DNA of 64,000 bases from Nematostella vectensis. Taxonomy: Eukaryota > Cnidaria > Anthozoa > Actiniaria > Edwardsiidae. Positions 52,825 to 64,000 of the stretch are shown here, one piece after another. A program made the position numbers and the translations under genes. The stretch covers positions 14,419,121 to 14,483,120 of the forward strand of contig NC_064047.1 of the NCBI RefSeq assembly GCF_932526225.1, given 5' to 3'. The stretch's first letter is position 1. Each line of letters opens with the position of its first letter. The notes below the pieces were generated by a model. The model did not search any database. It saw only the letters and a list, made by a program, of their open reading frames with translations, and had not been told where the DNA came from.

Positions 52825-55800
52825 ATGGCGGACGAGCTCTTCCCAATGACGGTTTTCTGCTTCGTGTATGTCTTGCTAATGCGGACTGTCTTCAAATCCC
52901 TACTGGCGGCATCATCGTGGGTATGTAATGTCAAGAAATCTTTGGGTTATTTGTCTGGTATTTTTTCAAGCATGGGTTTATTGTGTAACCGCGACTATTT
53001 TGCATGCTGTGGTGAAATGTTCGTTTTTTTTGTTTTTGGGATAGTTTTAACGTCGGGCTCTTTTTGAAGGGGCGCTTATTTCAGACTTCAGTTCTATATA
53101 ACTAACTTAAATGTGTTTTTTAATGTATTATGAGTTAAGGAAATCTAGCTAAATCCTCGAGTACTGACTAGACGCCCGGCAGTCCGAAATAATCCTGGTT
53201 CTCATTTTCGTCAATTAAGTTAATATCTATTCCAAAACAAGTTATCTTTGTTAAGGATATCCCAGCACTTTCTTTTAAAAATATTTATTGACTTTTGCGT
53301 TATTAATAAACGTTTGTACACCGAAAATATTTACCCCCGAGCTCGGCACTAGAGATTTGGGATTGGAATCGCTAATTTGTAAATTCCAATAACCGATCAA
53401 ACTTATAGAATCTATCAGAAGCCTGAAAATTGACTTGCCCAATGTCTAAGTCAACAGTGCAACACTTTTATTGCATGTGTACAGCTTCATTTGGTCTTAC
53501 ACTGCTCAGTTCTTGTATTTCAATGGTAGTCAGGGATGGATCCAGGCCTAACGTTGACTGATTCCAAATGGTCACGGACCAATCAAGGGGGGGGGTATAG
53601 GGGCATGCCCAACAGGAAATGTATGAAATTACGTGTTTGAAACATGCAATCTGCAGAATTTTTAAGAATGCATTTGGCATTTTAGGGATTTATATAGTCA
53701 GATAATAAATTCAAGGTTAAGTTTCACCGGTGCTGTATTAAACTTATGGCCATTTAAACCTGAGTGACTTCATTCATCGATTAGGCAGATAATAAATACA
53801 CTATTCCTACCTAATTCAACCAAATTTGTGTTCTTGAAAGTGTGGCAAGGCAAGTAGCAGTTATTCTCTTCGAATACCCCCTTGGCAATATCCAAATGGT
53901 GTGATTGTGATATATAACAAAAAACCTCCCCTTGCATTATAACTTAGCTTGTGCCACACAGACAGCAACTCGTATCAATAATTGACTCCATGACCTCTCA
54001 ATTCTAAGCAATTTTGCGGTGAAATAATCCCATCTAGTTGCTGATCTATTGGCACTTCTCCTCTTTGCATGTTTCTTCTAGATTCATCCATTAGAGGCAC
54101 CGAAAATTCGTGTACTGGTCAATTTTGCTTGTGTGGTATCTTACGCTAATGTCGAAAGTACAAGAGATGATTTTACTAGCCTATTTACCTTACTGAAATA
54201 ACAGCCCAAAATCTTCCCAAATAAAACACAGGGCAAACAGAAATGCCATTAATATACTAAGAATACACTGTCCGGGGGTTTTGCTAAAAACATTATGTTT
54301 TCCACTTACGAAGGCGACCACTTTCCATTGCCATTTTTACTCATAGAGAATTCAGAAGAGCTATCGTCCAGTCGCCACATTTTCATCATTAATTCCAACT
54401 TCTCGGGATCTGAATTCGATCAAATTCTACACCATAATCAAAAGGATAACACTCTTTCTTTCGGCAGACAGGCTCTCCACGAGAAACGTCTGCATTTTGT
54501 GAAGCCATGCTTCGCTTTTCAAGATTTTGGTTCGAGAGATGTGTTCAAGAGATCACACGCTAAAGCAAGCAAAGGCCTACTTTCTCAGGGGTAGAATCTG
54601 GATTTTATTGTCAACTGATTCCAAAGTGATTCACACGTTATAGCAACCAATCAAAACAGAGCTTGAGTGATTCTGCTTGGACCTTAGCCAATCGGTGAAG
54701 AGCTTGAGTAGTTCCAGAACACGCGCATAATTTTTATTCACTCACAAAATTTCTAAATGGGTCCCCTCCCCCAAACTAGATTTATCACTCACCATCAGGA
54801 GCAATATTTCCCGTGGGGGGACTGGAAATGCTGTCCAAGCGATAAAGGAAATAACATAGGCTAGAAATAACAGCGAAACAACCCAGGATGCAGGTCTAAT
54901 AGTGTTTAAATAACAGACAACAGTAGGTGTTTATTTTTATTGAACGTTCTAAAATTCAAATCTACAAAAAAAAACATTTTTCTGAGATTTTGAATGATTC
55001 ACTGGAATCAGTCGAATCAGTCTGGATCCACCCCTGGTAGTAACTTGTTATTCTTAACAAAGACACAACATGAGATAGAATGATTTTAGAAAAGATATTA
55101 CTAAAAGAACGTTGATTGAACTTCAACTTTGTTGCTGTTTATAATTGAAAATGCAATTTTATTTGCAAGAAAGCTTCAAAATAACCACCCACGATAGATG
55201 ACTTAGCATTGAGCATGAGAAAAAAATGGCGATGTGATTGGCCTTTCGTGAGAAAAGGATTATTTCAGACTAACAGCAACCAATAAAATGTTTACCATGG
55301 TTTTTGTAGTTCTATTGCTGGTGCTAAAAGCTTTGGCCATCCTTCATTTTTTTTTCGGGGGGAGGGAGTACTTAGATGATATTTTACACATAAAGGGGAG
55401 GTTTTTTTACCTCTGTCCTGCCATCTGATGGGGGAGGGCTTTTTACCTCTGTCCTGCCATCTGATGGGGGAGGGCTTTTTACCCCTGTCCTGATAGGGGA
55501 GGGTTTTTTACCCCTGTCTTGCCGACTGATCAGGGAGGGTTTTATACCACTGTCTTGCCGACTGATGGGGTAGGGTTTTTTACCTCTGTTGTATTGTAAC
55601 TTTCCAATCTCCCTCCCCCAACATCTGAACTTATATTTTTTAATATCATGTGATTTCAGATCCCTAAGCTATTAAATAAACCAACCTCAGGAGAACAAAC
55701 CTCTATAGATGAATTGAAGAGCATGAAGGCAGAGCAGGCCATTATTAGTCCACAGGTATTAGTATACAGGTATTAGTATACAGGTATTAGTATACAGGTA

Positions 55801-58307
55801 TTAGTATACAGATATTAGTATACAGATATTAGTATACAGATATTAGTATACAGATATTAGTCCACAGATATTAGTCCACAGATATTAGTATACAGGTATT
55901 AGTATACAGCTATTAGTCGATGGTTGTTAGTCCACAGGTATTAGTATACAGATATTAGTATACAGATATTAGTATACAGATATTAGTCCACAGATATTAG
56001 TATACAGATATTAGTCCACAGATATTAGTATACAGGTATTAGTATACAGGTATTAGTCCACAGGTATTAGTATACAGATATTAGTATACAGATATTAGTC
56101 CACAGATATTAGTATACAGGTATTAGTATACAGGTATTAGTCCACAGATATTAGTATACAGGTATTAGTATACAGGTATTAGTCCACAGGTATTAGTATA
56201 CAGATATTAGTATACAGATATTAGTCCACAGATATTAGTATACAGGTATTAGTATACAGGTATTAGTCCACAGGTATTAGTATACAGATATTAGTATACA
56301 GATATTAGTCCACAGGTATTAGTCCACAGGTATTAGTATACACCAGATATTAGTATACAGGTATTAGTATACAGATATTAGTCCACAGATATTAGTATAC
56401 AGGTATTAGTCCACAGGTATTAGTCCACAGGTATTAGTATACAGATATTAGTATACAGGTATTAGTCCACAGGTATAAGTCCACAGGTATTAGTATACAG
56501 GTATTAGTATACAGGTATTAGTCCACAGGCATTAGTCCACAGGCATTAGTATACAGGGTTCAAAATAACTTTTAAATCTGTTAGATTTTGCCAGCTATCA
56601 TGTAAGACTGTATCAAACAAGGCCATTAATACATGTGAGACTGTACTAACCAAAGCCATTAATACATGTGAGACTGTACCAACCAAAGCCATTAATACAC
56701 TTGAGACTGTATCAACCAAAGCCATTAATACATGTAAGACTGTATCAACCAAGGCCATTAACACATGTAAGACTGTACCAACCAAGGCCATTAACACATG
56801 TAAGACTGTACCAACCAAGGCCATTAACACATGTAAGACTGTACCAACCAAGGCCATTAACACATGTAAGACTGTACCAACCAAGGCCATTAACACATGT
56901 AAGACTGTACCAACCAAGGCCATTAACACATGTAAGACTGTACCAACCAAAGCCATTAATACATGTAAGACTGTTCTAACCAAGGCCATTAATACATGTT
57001 GTAGGACTGTACCAACCAAAGCCATTAATACATGTTGTAAGACTGTACCAACCAAGGCCATTAATATATGTGAGACTGTACAATTGTGGTTGTTTATTAG
57101 AGGAAAGCACTCGATAGAGGTTTAACATTTTGTGGCCAATTTTAAAAGAGGATGCAGCTAGTACTAAAGGTATTGTATTGTACATCTTCAAACTTCCCTT
57201 TAGTCTATATCATGTAACCAATATAAAGCTCGACAGTATTAAAACCCTATACTATAACCCTTACATATACTGTAAGAAATGCTGGGTTTTTTTTTTTCAG
57301 GATGAATTTGCAAGGTTTGTCAGACTTAAGCGCAAAATTGACAAAGTATCTGAGGATCTCATTGAAAAAGGTACCTAAATCTTGTGTTTTTTCTGTTCTA
57401 TTATACAATGAAATATTAAGAGAAAAATTCATCAGAGCTTTGAGCAGTCCACCACCAAAAATTTCCATTTTTTGTATTATACAAAAATTTCAACCATACA
57501 GTTGAAGATTACATAGAAACTTATTAAGAAACAGTGCCTTTTGGAAAATTCAAAATAAATGTTAACAGTCCCCAAAGATATTTCAATAAATACCCACACA
57601 TGTAATTACTGGCATGTTTACGTTGTTAGTATAATCCAAGCTGATATCATTATGTTCTTCTGACATTATGCATGTTATTAATTTGAAGTAAAATCTAGGC
57701 TTGTATTCTTCTAACAATATATACATGGATATACAAGTATAATCCAAGCTTTATTAGAATGCTGTTAATTTTTTTTGTTGATTTCAGCAAAATCAAGGAA
57801 TGAGAAGATAGGGAAACAGCAAAGGTCGCTAAAAGGCATATTTCTTATGTGCTTGGTAGGTTCACCATTACTGAAATCAGTTCTCAAAACAAGGAATTAC
57901 TGGTTCTGTTTATCTATATTTATTGACATGTCACACAAAAATAATTACCCAGATGCCATAGCAAAAAGTAATCGCATTTTATGTTGCTTTTGTCAGTTTT
58001 AGGTTACCTTTTCTACTCTAGGCCACGATAACTAAATAGAGTGTTTTCTTCCAACAGTTTGCAGTCCATATAGTCTTCCTGGTAACATATAGAAAGACAC
58101 CAATTGTGCAGCTACCAGAGCCATGGTTTTCCCCTCTACACAGCATTATCTCTTTCCCTACTGGCACCATAGGTACAGTAATAACTGGCACTATTGAATT
58201 GTTTTCCTGCATTAACTCGTTGGTAAAACTTGTCCTTCGTAGGTGCGATTGGTCTGCCATTCTGGATGGTCACGTGCAATCAGATTGTCAGCTCCTACAT
58301 CATCTAG
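52825..58307 (+). CDS. GET1: GET1/WRB homologue: ER receptor for tail-anchored protein insertion
   Basis: GET1 (WRB) forms, with CAMLG/GET2, the ER membrane receptor for the GET3 ATPase that delivers tail-anchored proteins. Six exons assemble with matching phases: 52825-52920, 55660-55755, 57301-57370, 57788-57855, 58058-58172 and 58243-58307 (TAG), all with GT-AG intro​ns. The product is 169 aa, close to the roughly 174 aa of the human protein. Residues 8-30 form a first membrane segment, about 40-104 a coiled coil holding DEFARFVRLKRKIDKV (family hallmark), 105-120 a second membrane segment, and about 149-169 a third. The segment PWFSPLHSIISFPTG matches the conserved loop before the last helix. 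The ATG sits in AAAATGGCG context. Introns 1 and 2 are swollen by mobile and tandem repeats. Confidence 0.93.
53531..55036. mobile_element. hAT-A internally deleted copy in GET1 intron 1
   Basis: Ends CAGGGATGGATCCAG (53531) and CTGGATCCACCCCTG (to 55036) are inverted repeats with one mismatch. GTAGT flanks both sides (53526-53530, 55037-55041). Inner blocks match the hAT-A remnant at 7182-7260 and 9180-9420, but the transposase between them is missing. So this is a non-autonomous deletion derivative of 1506 bp. Confidence 0.85.
55395..55600. repeat. ~45-bp tandem repeat in GET1 intron 1
   Basis: About four to five copies of GGGAGGGCTTTTTACCTCTG then TCCTGCCATCTGATGGG, G- and T-rich. Confidence 0.85.
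55742..56558. repeat. 14-bp minisatellite carrying splice-donor copies, GET1 exon 2/intron 2
   Basis: About 58 copies of a 14-bp unit, CAGGTATTAGTATA or CAGGTATTAGTCCA, with CAGATATT variants. The first unit overlaps the end of exon 2, whose last bases ATTAGTCCACAG are themselves a repeat unit. By eye about 28 copies keep CAG/GTAT. Confidence 0.95.
56600..57085. repeat. 33-bp minisatellite in GET1 intron 2
   Basis: About 14 copies of TGTAAGACTGTACCAACCAA then GGCCATTAACACA. Because 33 is a multiple of three, both strands stay open (171 codons on the minus strand), giving 11-residue repeats such as LYQPRPLTHVR or MALVGTVLHVL. These are not genes. Confidence 0.93.
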
Positions 58308-58327
58308 AACATTCCTTCAGAGATTGG

Positions 58328-58361
58328 TATTGTATATCGATCGGTAGATCAATATACAATA
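58328..58361 (+). other. 15-bp hairpin just after the GET1 stop
   Basis: TATTGTATATCGATC, loop GGTA, then GATCAATATACAATA. All 15 pairs form if one C-A mismatch is allowed. It starts 20 nt after the stop codon, so it is in the 3' UTR. Confidence 0.8.
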
Positions 58362-58422
58362 ACGGATCGGTAAAAGGCTCAAAAGCCGTGGGTATTACAC
58401 CTAAAACTGGTTCAAAAGGACG

Positions 58423-60755
58423 GCTGATGCTGATGGTTACTACAAGGAGAGATGGGTGATGCTGATGGTTACTACAAGGAGAGATGGGTGATGCTGATGG
58501 TTACTACAAGGGGAGATGGGTGATGCTGATGGTTATTACAAGGAGAGATGGGTGATGCTGATGGTTACTACAAGGAGAGATGGGTGATGCTGATGGTTAC
58601 TACAAGGAGAGATGGGTGATGCTGATGGTTACTACAAGGGGAGATGGGTGATGCTGATGGTTACTACAAGGAGAGATGGGTGATGCTGATGGTTACTACA
58701 AGGAGAGATGGGTGATGCTGATGGTTACTACATGGAGAGATGGGTGATGCTGATGGTTACTACAAGGAGAGATGGGTGATGCTGATGGTTACTACAAGGA
58801 GAGATGGGTGATGCTGATGGTTACTACAAGGAGAGATGGGTGATGCTGATGGTTATTACAAGGAGAGATGGGTGATGCTGATGGTTACTACAAGGAGAGA
58901 TGGGTGATGCTGATGGTTACTACAAGGAGAGATGGGTGATGCTGATGGTTACTACAAGGGGAGATGGGTGATGCTGATGGTTACTACAAGGAGAGATGGG
59001 TGATGCTGATGGTTACTACAAGGAGAGATGGGTGATGCTGATGGTTACTACAAGGAGAGATGGGTGATGCTGATGGTTACTACAAGGAGAGATGGGTGAT
59101 GCTGATGGTTACTACAAGGAGAGATGGGTGATGCTGATGGTTACTACAAGGAGAGATGGGTGATGCTGATGGTTACTACAAGGAGAGATGGGTGATGCTG
59201 ATGGTTATTACAAGGAGGATGGGTGATGCTGATGGTTACTACAAGGAGAGATTGGTGATGCTGATGGTTACTACAAGGAGAGATGGGTGATGCTGATGGT
59301 TACTACAAGGAGAGATGGGTGATGCTGATGGTTACTACAAGGAGAGATGGGTGATGCTGATGGTTACTACAAGGAGAGATGGGTAATGCTGATGGTTACT
59401 ACAAGGAGAGATGGGTGATGCTGATGGTTACTACAAGGAGAGATGGGTGATGCTGATGGTTATTACAAGGAGGATGGGTGATGCTGATGGTTACTACAAG
59501 GAGAGATTGGTGATGCTGATGGTTACTACAAGGAGAGATGGGTGATGCTGATGGTTACTACAAGGAGAGATGGGTAATGCTGATGGTTACTACAAGGAGA
59601 GATGGGTGATGCTGATGGTTACTACAAGGAGAGATGGGTGATGCTGATGGTTACTACAAGGAGAGATGGGTGATGCTGATGGTTATTACAAGGAGAGATG
59701 GGTGATGCTGATGGTTACTACAAGGAGAGATGGGTGATGCTGATGGTTACTACAAGGAGAGATGGGTGATGCTGATGGTTATTACAAGGAGAGATGGGTG
59801 ATGCTGATGGTTATTACAAGGAGAGATGGGTGATGCTGATGGTTACTACAAGGAGAGATGGGTGATGCTGATGGTTACTACAAGGAGAGATGGGTGATGC
59901 TGATGGTTACTACAAGGAGAGATGGGTGATGCTGATGGTTACTACAAGGAGAGATGGGTGATGCTGATGGTTATTACAAGGAGGATGGGTGATGCTGATG
60001 GTTACTACAAGGAGAGATGGGTGATGCTGATGGTTACTACAAGGAGAGATGGGTGATGCTGATGGTTACTACAAGGAGAGATGGGTGATGCTGATGGTTA
60101 CTACAAGGAGAGATGGGTGATGCTGATGGTTACTACAAGGAGAGATGGGTAATGCTGATGGTTACTACAAGGAGAGATGGGTGATGCTGATGGTTACTAC
60201 AAGGAGAGATGGGTGATGCTGATGGTTACTACAAGGAGAGATGGGTGATGCTGATGGTTATTACAAGGAGAGATGAGTGATGCTGATGGTTACTACAAGG
60301 AGAGATGGGTGATGCTGATGGTTACTACAAGGAGAGATGGGTGATGCTGATGGTTACTACAAGGAGAGATGGGTGATGCTGATGGTTACTACAAGGAGAG
60401 ATGGGTGATGCTGATGGTTACTACAAGGAGAGATGGGTGATGCTGATGGTTACTACAAGGAGAGATGGGTGATGCTGATGGTTACTACAAGGAGAGATGG
60501 GTGATGCTGATGGTTACTACAAGGAGAGATGGGTGATGCTGATGGTTACTACAAGGAGAGATGGGTGATGCTGATGGTTACTACAAGGAGAGATGGGTGA
60601 TGCTGATGGTTACTACAAGGAGAGATGGGTGATGCTGATGGTTACTACAAGGAGAGATGGGTGATGCTGATGGTTACTACAAGGAGAGATGGGTGATGCT
60701 GATGGTTACTACAAGGAGAGATGGGTGATGCTGATGGTTACTACAAGGGGACCAA
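58423..60755. repeat. 32-bp minisatellite, ~73 copies
   Basis: Head-to-tail GATGGGTGATGCTGATGGTT then ACTACAAGGAGA. Variants (TATTACAAGG, AAGGGGAGATG, GGAGGATGGG, GGGTAATG) recur at intervals, suggesting higher-order duplication. One frame has a TGA per three units, so it is not coding. It starts about 115 bp after the GET1 stop. Confidence 0.97.
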
Positions 60756-61796
60756 CTCCGGCACAACACAAAGTGTGCTGGTGCTTAATAGCACTTCCCA
60801 GCATGCCGTACACATGTCAATACAGTGCAAGTGTTGGTGTATGTGACGAAAGCTTCATGGTAGAATGCTCAAGATCGCAGTTAGAATACAGAGATATGTA
60901 TAGACTTGACTCGGGAAAGAGTTTACTAAATGCATTTTTTCTGTAAACTTAATTTCATGGTTATTCTGTTGCTATGGTTATCCGAATCATGCAAATGCAT
61001 TCAAGTAAAAATTGAAACCTTTTTATCGAATACGGCTCATGGATAATACGACGTTTATTAAGTTAGCTAAGCGCTCAAAACGTAAAATTACAGTGAATTT
61101 ACCATAATTGCTCAAATAACCGCCTCCCCGGAAGGCGCCTCGCCTAAGAGGAAAAATATGAATCAGCGTGGGATTACAAACTTACACTATGGCAACTCGG
61201 GGAATTTAGTTGTTACGTCTCTTCTTAGGATTGGCACAGGGTGACTTTGTCTGAGTATGCGCATCACATCCCATGTCTAGGGCCGAGTAGCGAGATTCAG
61301 TCAAGATGTTTACAAATATGTTGAACTTTTAGATCAAAATTATCTGCTTTACGCACACAGGAAGGCTTTTTTTCGAGGATGTCTATGTCAGTATGCTATT
61401 GCAAAGTATCTATAGGGTTCATATAGCAATCGGCTATTTTATGTTGTGTTTTCCAACTTTTGAATCTGTGCGGGATATGCGAATAAATCAGGTCAAAGAG
61501 CCATGGACGGAATATTACATTTTTTTAGTTATAGAGTCTGGAAGGTAGAAACCAAATAACTTATAAGCATACGCTATTTCGTGATGTAAAAGGTCTGTTA
61601 TTATCTGAAACTGTTGAAATCAAGCTTAGATTCGCGGAGCTAGGCATTAATTAGTCACAAATGTGAAATTGCATAAAATTACAATTATTGAAACCGAATT
61701 GCTAAAGCATGCAGGCTTTGAACCACACTAACCAGGCGTTGTCAATAGTTATATCCGACGACGCCGAGAATAGGATTTGAATTAACGTCGGCCTAC
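60756..61796. other. Intergenic, no gene seen
   Basis: AT-rich, no supported ORF or repeat. Confidence 0.5.
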
Positions 61797-62475
61797 AATT
61801 TATAGCGAAGCTCCCACGCGGCGCGAAGAAAAATTGGTATATAAGAACAATATTGTAACAAATATTGGTAACCCATCGACTTGAGTTTTGGTGACGCGAT
61901 GTCCGTCCGTCCCTTTAAAGCATCGTACGACACATACATGACAACTTGGCAGGTGTCATGTATGTGTCATGGGAGGTGCAAAACTGTGCTCACGTGGTTT
62001 GTGACGTCGTCGATGACGTCATTAGAAGCACAATTATGCCGACGTCATCAAAATAAACATGTATATTTAATTAAAAAAACATCGTATGAGAACCAAACTC
62101 GGTAGACGTGTGATGTTGGTGTCAAGCGGGGTGCTTCAATATGGTCAGGGGATTGTGATGTCATCAATGACGTCACTTCAAGCAAAATATGCTGACGTCA
62201 TCAAAATAGAAAATATTCATATCTCGTTAAAGAAACATTGTATAACAACCAAACTTGGTAGGTGTCATTTATGTGTCAAGGGCGGTGCCAAGATATGGTC
62301 ACGTGATACGTGACGATGACGTCACTAAGCAAAGCTTTCCCGATAATCCCGTTGTCATCTCTGTATTCATATCTCGTAAACGAAACATTATATAAAAACC
62401 AAACTTGGTATGTGTCAAGGGAGGTGCAATAATATAGTCACGTGATTGTGACCTCATCAATGACTTCACTAGAAT
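61797..62475. repeat. CRE-rich dispersed repeat, copy 2
   Basis: Shares with 49494-50815 the start (TATAG.G.AGCTCCCACG), the GGTAACAAATATTGGTAACC-like box, TTTTGGTGACGCGATGTCCG, and about four units starting CATCGTA. It has four perfect TGACGTCA sites. It is shorter, with fewer units. Confidence 0.75.
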
Positions 62476-62479
62476 TAAA

Positions 62480-63146
62480 TTCGTTGTCACGAATTTGTTC
62501 GTACGAATTATACGCTTCTTCACTTGTCCGAACTTTCGCGGGTTGTTTACGATTTGTTGGACTTTGATTCCGTAAAACGCACGCGACTCACGGACTGCCA
62601 GCTATCTGCCCCCATTCATGTGACTAACCCATGCGTCCAGGCCAGCTAATCGATTGATCGCTCTAAACCAATGAGAGACTAGTTCCAACAAGAACCGGGG
62701 GGACTTGCAAAAAACGGGGAAGTTAAGCCTACTCTGACTATCGACGTAAAGCGAAAACCGGAACACATGTTTGCAGAAACGAATTGGCAAAACAACTGTT
62801 TAATTGAGAAAATGCATCTGATTAACCTGGTACAAATGGCCCGATTGAAAATGAGAATTTGTGGGATAATCTGTCTAAAGGAACTGCTTTATACAAGATC
62901 AGAATATCGGCTCGAGGGTTCGTAAAAGACAACAGTTATTCTTCCCCATTTGGTGAGGTGTTGATTTAAGATGAAAGAAAAGGCTTAAATACCAGCAGCA
63001 TTTATCAGGAAATTGTCGAGGTTCTGCACTATTATTCCCATTAAAGATGTTATGGAGCAAAATCAAAGAAGAAAGGTTTTATTTAACACAGCTAAAAACG
63101 GAATTGATTACCAAAACAATAAGCGAACACCAACCAAGCAAACAAC
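62480..63146. other. Intergenic or promoter region, no gene seen
   Basis: Unique sequence before the candidate exon at 63147. No TATA or other clear element. Confidence 0.4.
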
Positions 63147-63968
63147 ATGGACAGTCAAGGTGAGTTCTGGACGAAGATTTCCTTTCAAAATGTGTGACGA
63201 GAATATATAAATCAAAACGCGATTCCCGCCCTTTTTTCTCTTATATGTAATGCTTTTTTGTTAATATTTCTGAAAGTAATCATCAAACAAAACGATTTTC
63301 GTCCCTTCACAATCCCACCTGAATTTTCCGGTGTCACCATTCATCAAGATACCAAATTCTTTAATGCTGATTGGATGCTATTTTAGTGCGCAATTATAAT
63401 GGCTTCCCAGTTCTGTAAGAATCGTAAAAGAAACTTTTCTTCTCAAGTAAAATACATCTACAAATCAAGGCTTGTTAACAAATTGACCCCTCAACCGGCC
63501 TGTACCGGCTTTGGGAAGTACCCACAACCCAAAAAATTCATAAATTCAAAATAAACAGAACAAGATGAAGATACTCAGGCATCAGACTAAGGGATAAATG
63601 GTCTTGCAGATATGCATCCAACCAAGGTGTTGGCATCTACTCTTAAGCCAAATAATAGCACAGGTTCTTTGACAAATCTCAAATCGAACAAGGAGAGAAA
63701 AGCAGAATCACCCCTCTCAATAAAACGCTCAAAATGCCACACAAGGGAGAGAGATCAGCAAACACAGCTCAAGACACAAATAGATACCTTTATTCTGATC
63801 CTCCAGATACATTTCCTTGGCCTCAAAACACAATGTCCATTCCTTGAAGGATTGTACAACCACGAAAATATTTTTACGTATTGCAAAGCATTCTGGGAGA
63901 TCCAGGGGAAAATTCACGAGGGGAGGGCCAGTCAACACTCCTCTCCCCAAAGTCAGATGGTTTTTTAG
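63147..63968 (+). CDS. Candidate host gene, two exons, unknown function
   Basis: ATG at 63147 gives MDSQ and a donor CAAG/GTGAGT at 63160. An acceptor (TCTTGCAG) precedes 63610, and the phases agree (G plus AT makes Asp). Exon 2 then reads MHPTKVLASTLKPNNSTGSL onwards to a TAG at 63966-63968, about 123 aa in all. It is polar and Lys/Ser-rich in the first half. The antisense strand over 63785-63980 also looks coding, with its own donor, so exon 2 may end early. Not recognised. Confidence 0.35.
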
Positions 63969-64000
63969 AAGTCTTTTCACCCCGAAGCCAAACGAATCAA

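Noticed and set aside
56546-57061. 171-aa repetitive protein (minus) and 103-aa one (plus)
   Set aside because: Products of a 33-bp intronic minisatellite; no start context or homology.
58423-60755. CRISPR array
   Set aside because: Repeats are head-to-tail with no unique spacers, in a eukaryotic setting.
60689-60946. 85-codon ORF at the end of the 32-bp array
   Set aside because: Starts in the minisatellite and has no recognisable content.
1-64000. tRNA and rRNA genes
   Set aside because: I saw no cloverleaf with A and B boxes or rRNA-like stretch; a tRNAscan run would be decisive.

Overview
The window looks like TE-rich nuclear DNA of a metazoan, most likely a cnidarian (coral or sea anemone). 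It is AT-rich, has short spliced exons with GT-AG introns, and carries a mix of Ty3/gypsy, BEL/Pao, CR1-like and RTE-like LINEs, hAT, TTAA-type and other terminal-inverted-repeat elements. Several repeat-borne proteins resemble uncharacterised families I associate with cnidarian genomes. The taxonomic call is an inference. I see no bacterial features, CRISPR arrays, rRNA or convincing tRNA genes.

Region 1-9.5 kb is a nested stack on the minus strand. A gypsy element (Gypsy-1, 1-5647, running off the left edge) sits in a CR1-like LINE, which itself sits in an old hAT transposon (hAT-A). Gypsy-1 has an apparently intact gag and pol linked by a textbook -1 frameshift signal, and its pol begins with a MYND-type zinc finger. 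Region 9.5-12.3 kb holds a BEL/Pao pol fragment and a broken SAP-domain gene. Region 12.5-16.75 kb is a plus-strand RTE-like LINE that is complete except for two nonsense codons. Region 17.36-21.35 kb is Gypsy-2, with both LTRs, a 5-bp target duplication and several frameshifts. Region 22.6-24.5 kb is a decayed, intron-bearing transposase-like gene on the minus strand.

Region 25.1-27.6 kb is a DNA transposon with perfect 49-bp inverted ends, palindromic subterminal repeats and a broken zinc-finger gene. Region 28.2-38.5 kb is mixed. It has candidate first exons of host genes, a 43-bp satellite split by a second CR1-like LINE (28872-32187), a minus-strand gene built of tiny phase-0 exons (32967-35310), a kinase-lobe fragment, a TTAA miniature element and an RPA-like fragment. 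Region 38.54-43.02 kb is Gypsy-3, a very young insertion with identical LTRs, a TAGAG duplication and one long gag-pol frame.

Region 43-52 kb is mostly intergenic. It has a small head-to-head ORF pair around a compact TATA/CCAAT promoter, a second hAT (hAT-B, 47543-49129, TTCTT duplication) with a 56-bp tandem repeat, and repeats dense in TGACGTCA (CRE) palindromes at 49.5-50.8 kb and again at 61.8-62.5 kb. The best host gene is the GET1/WRB homologue at 52825-58307 (+), which I assembled from six phase-consistent exons (169 aa). Its promoter abuts a miniature inverted-repeat element, intron 1 holds an internally deleted hAT-A copy, intron 2 is filled by a 14-bp minisatellite made of copies of its own splice donor plus a 33-bp minisatellite, and a 2.3-kb 32-bp minisatellite lies downstream. 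A further candidate host gene starts at 63147.
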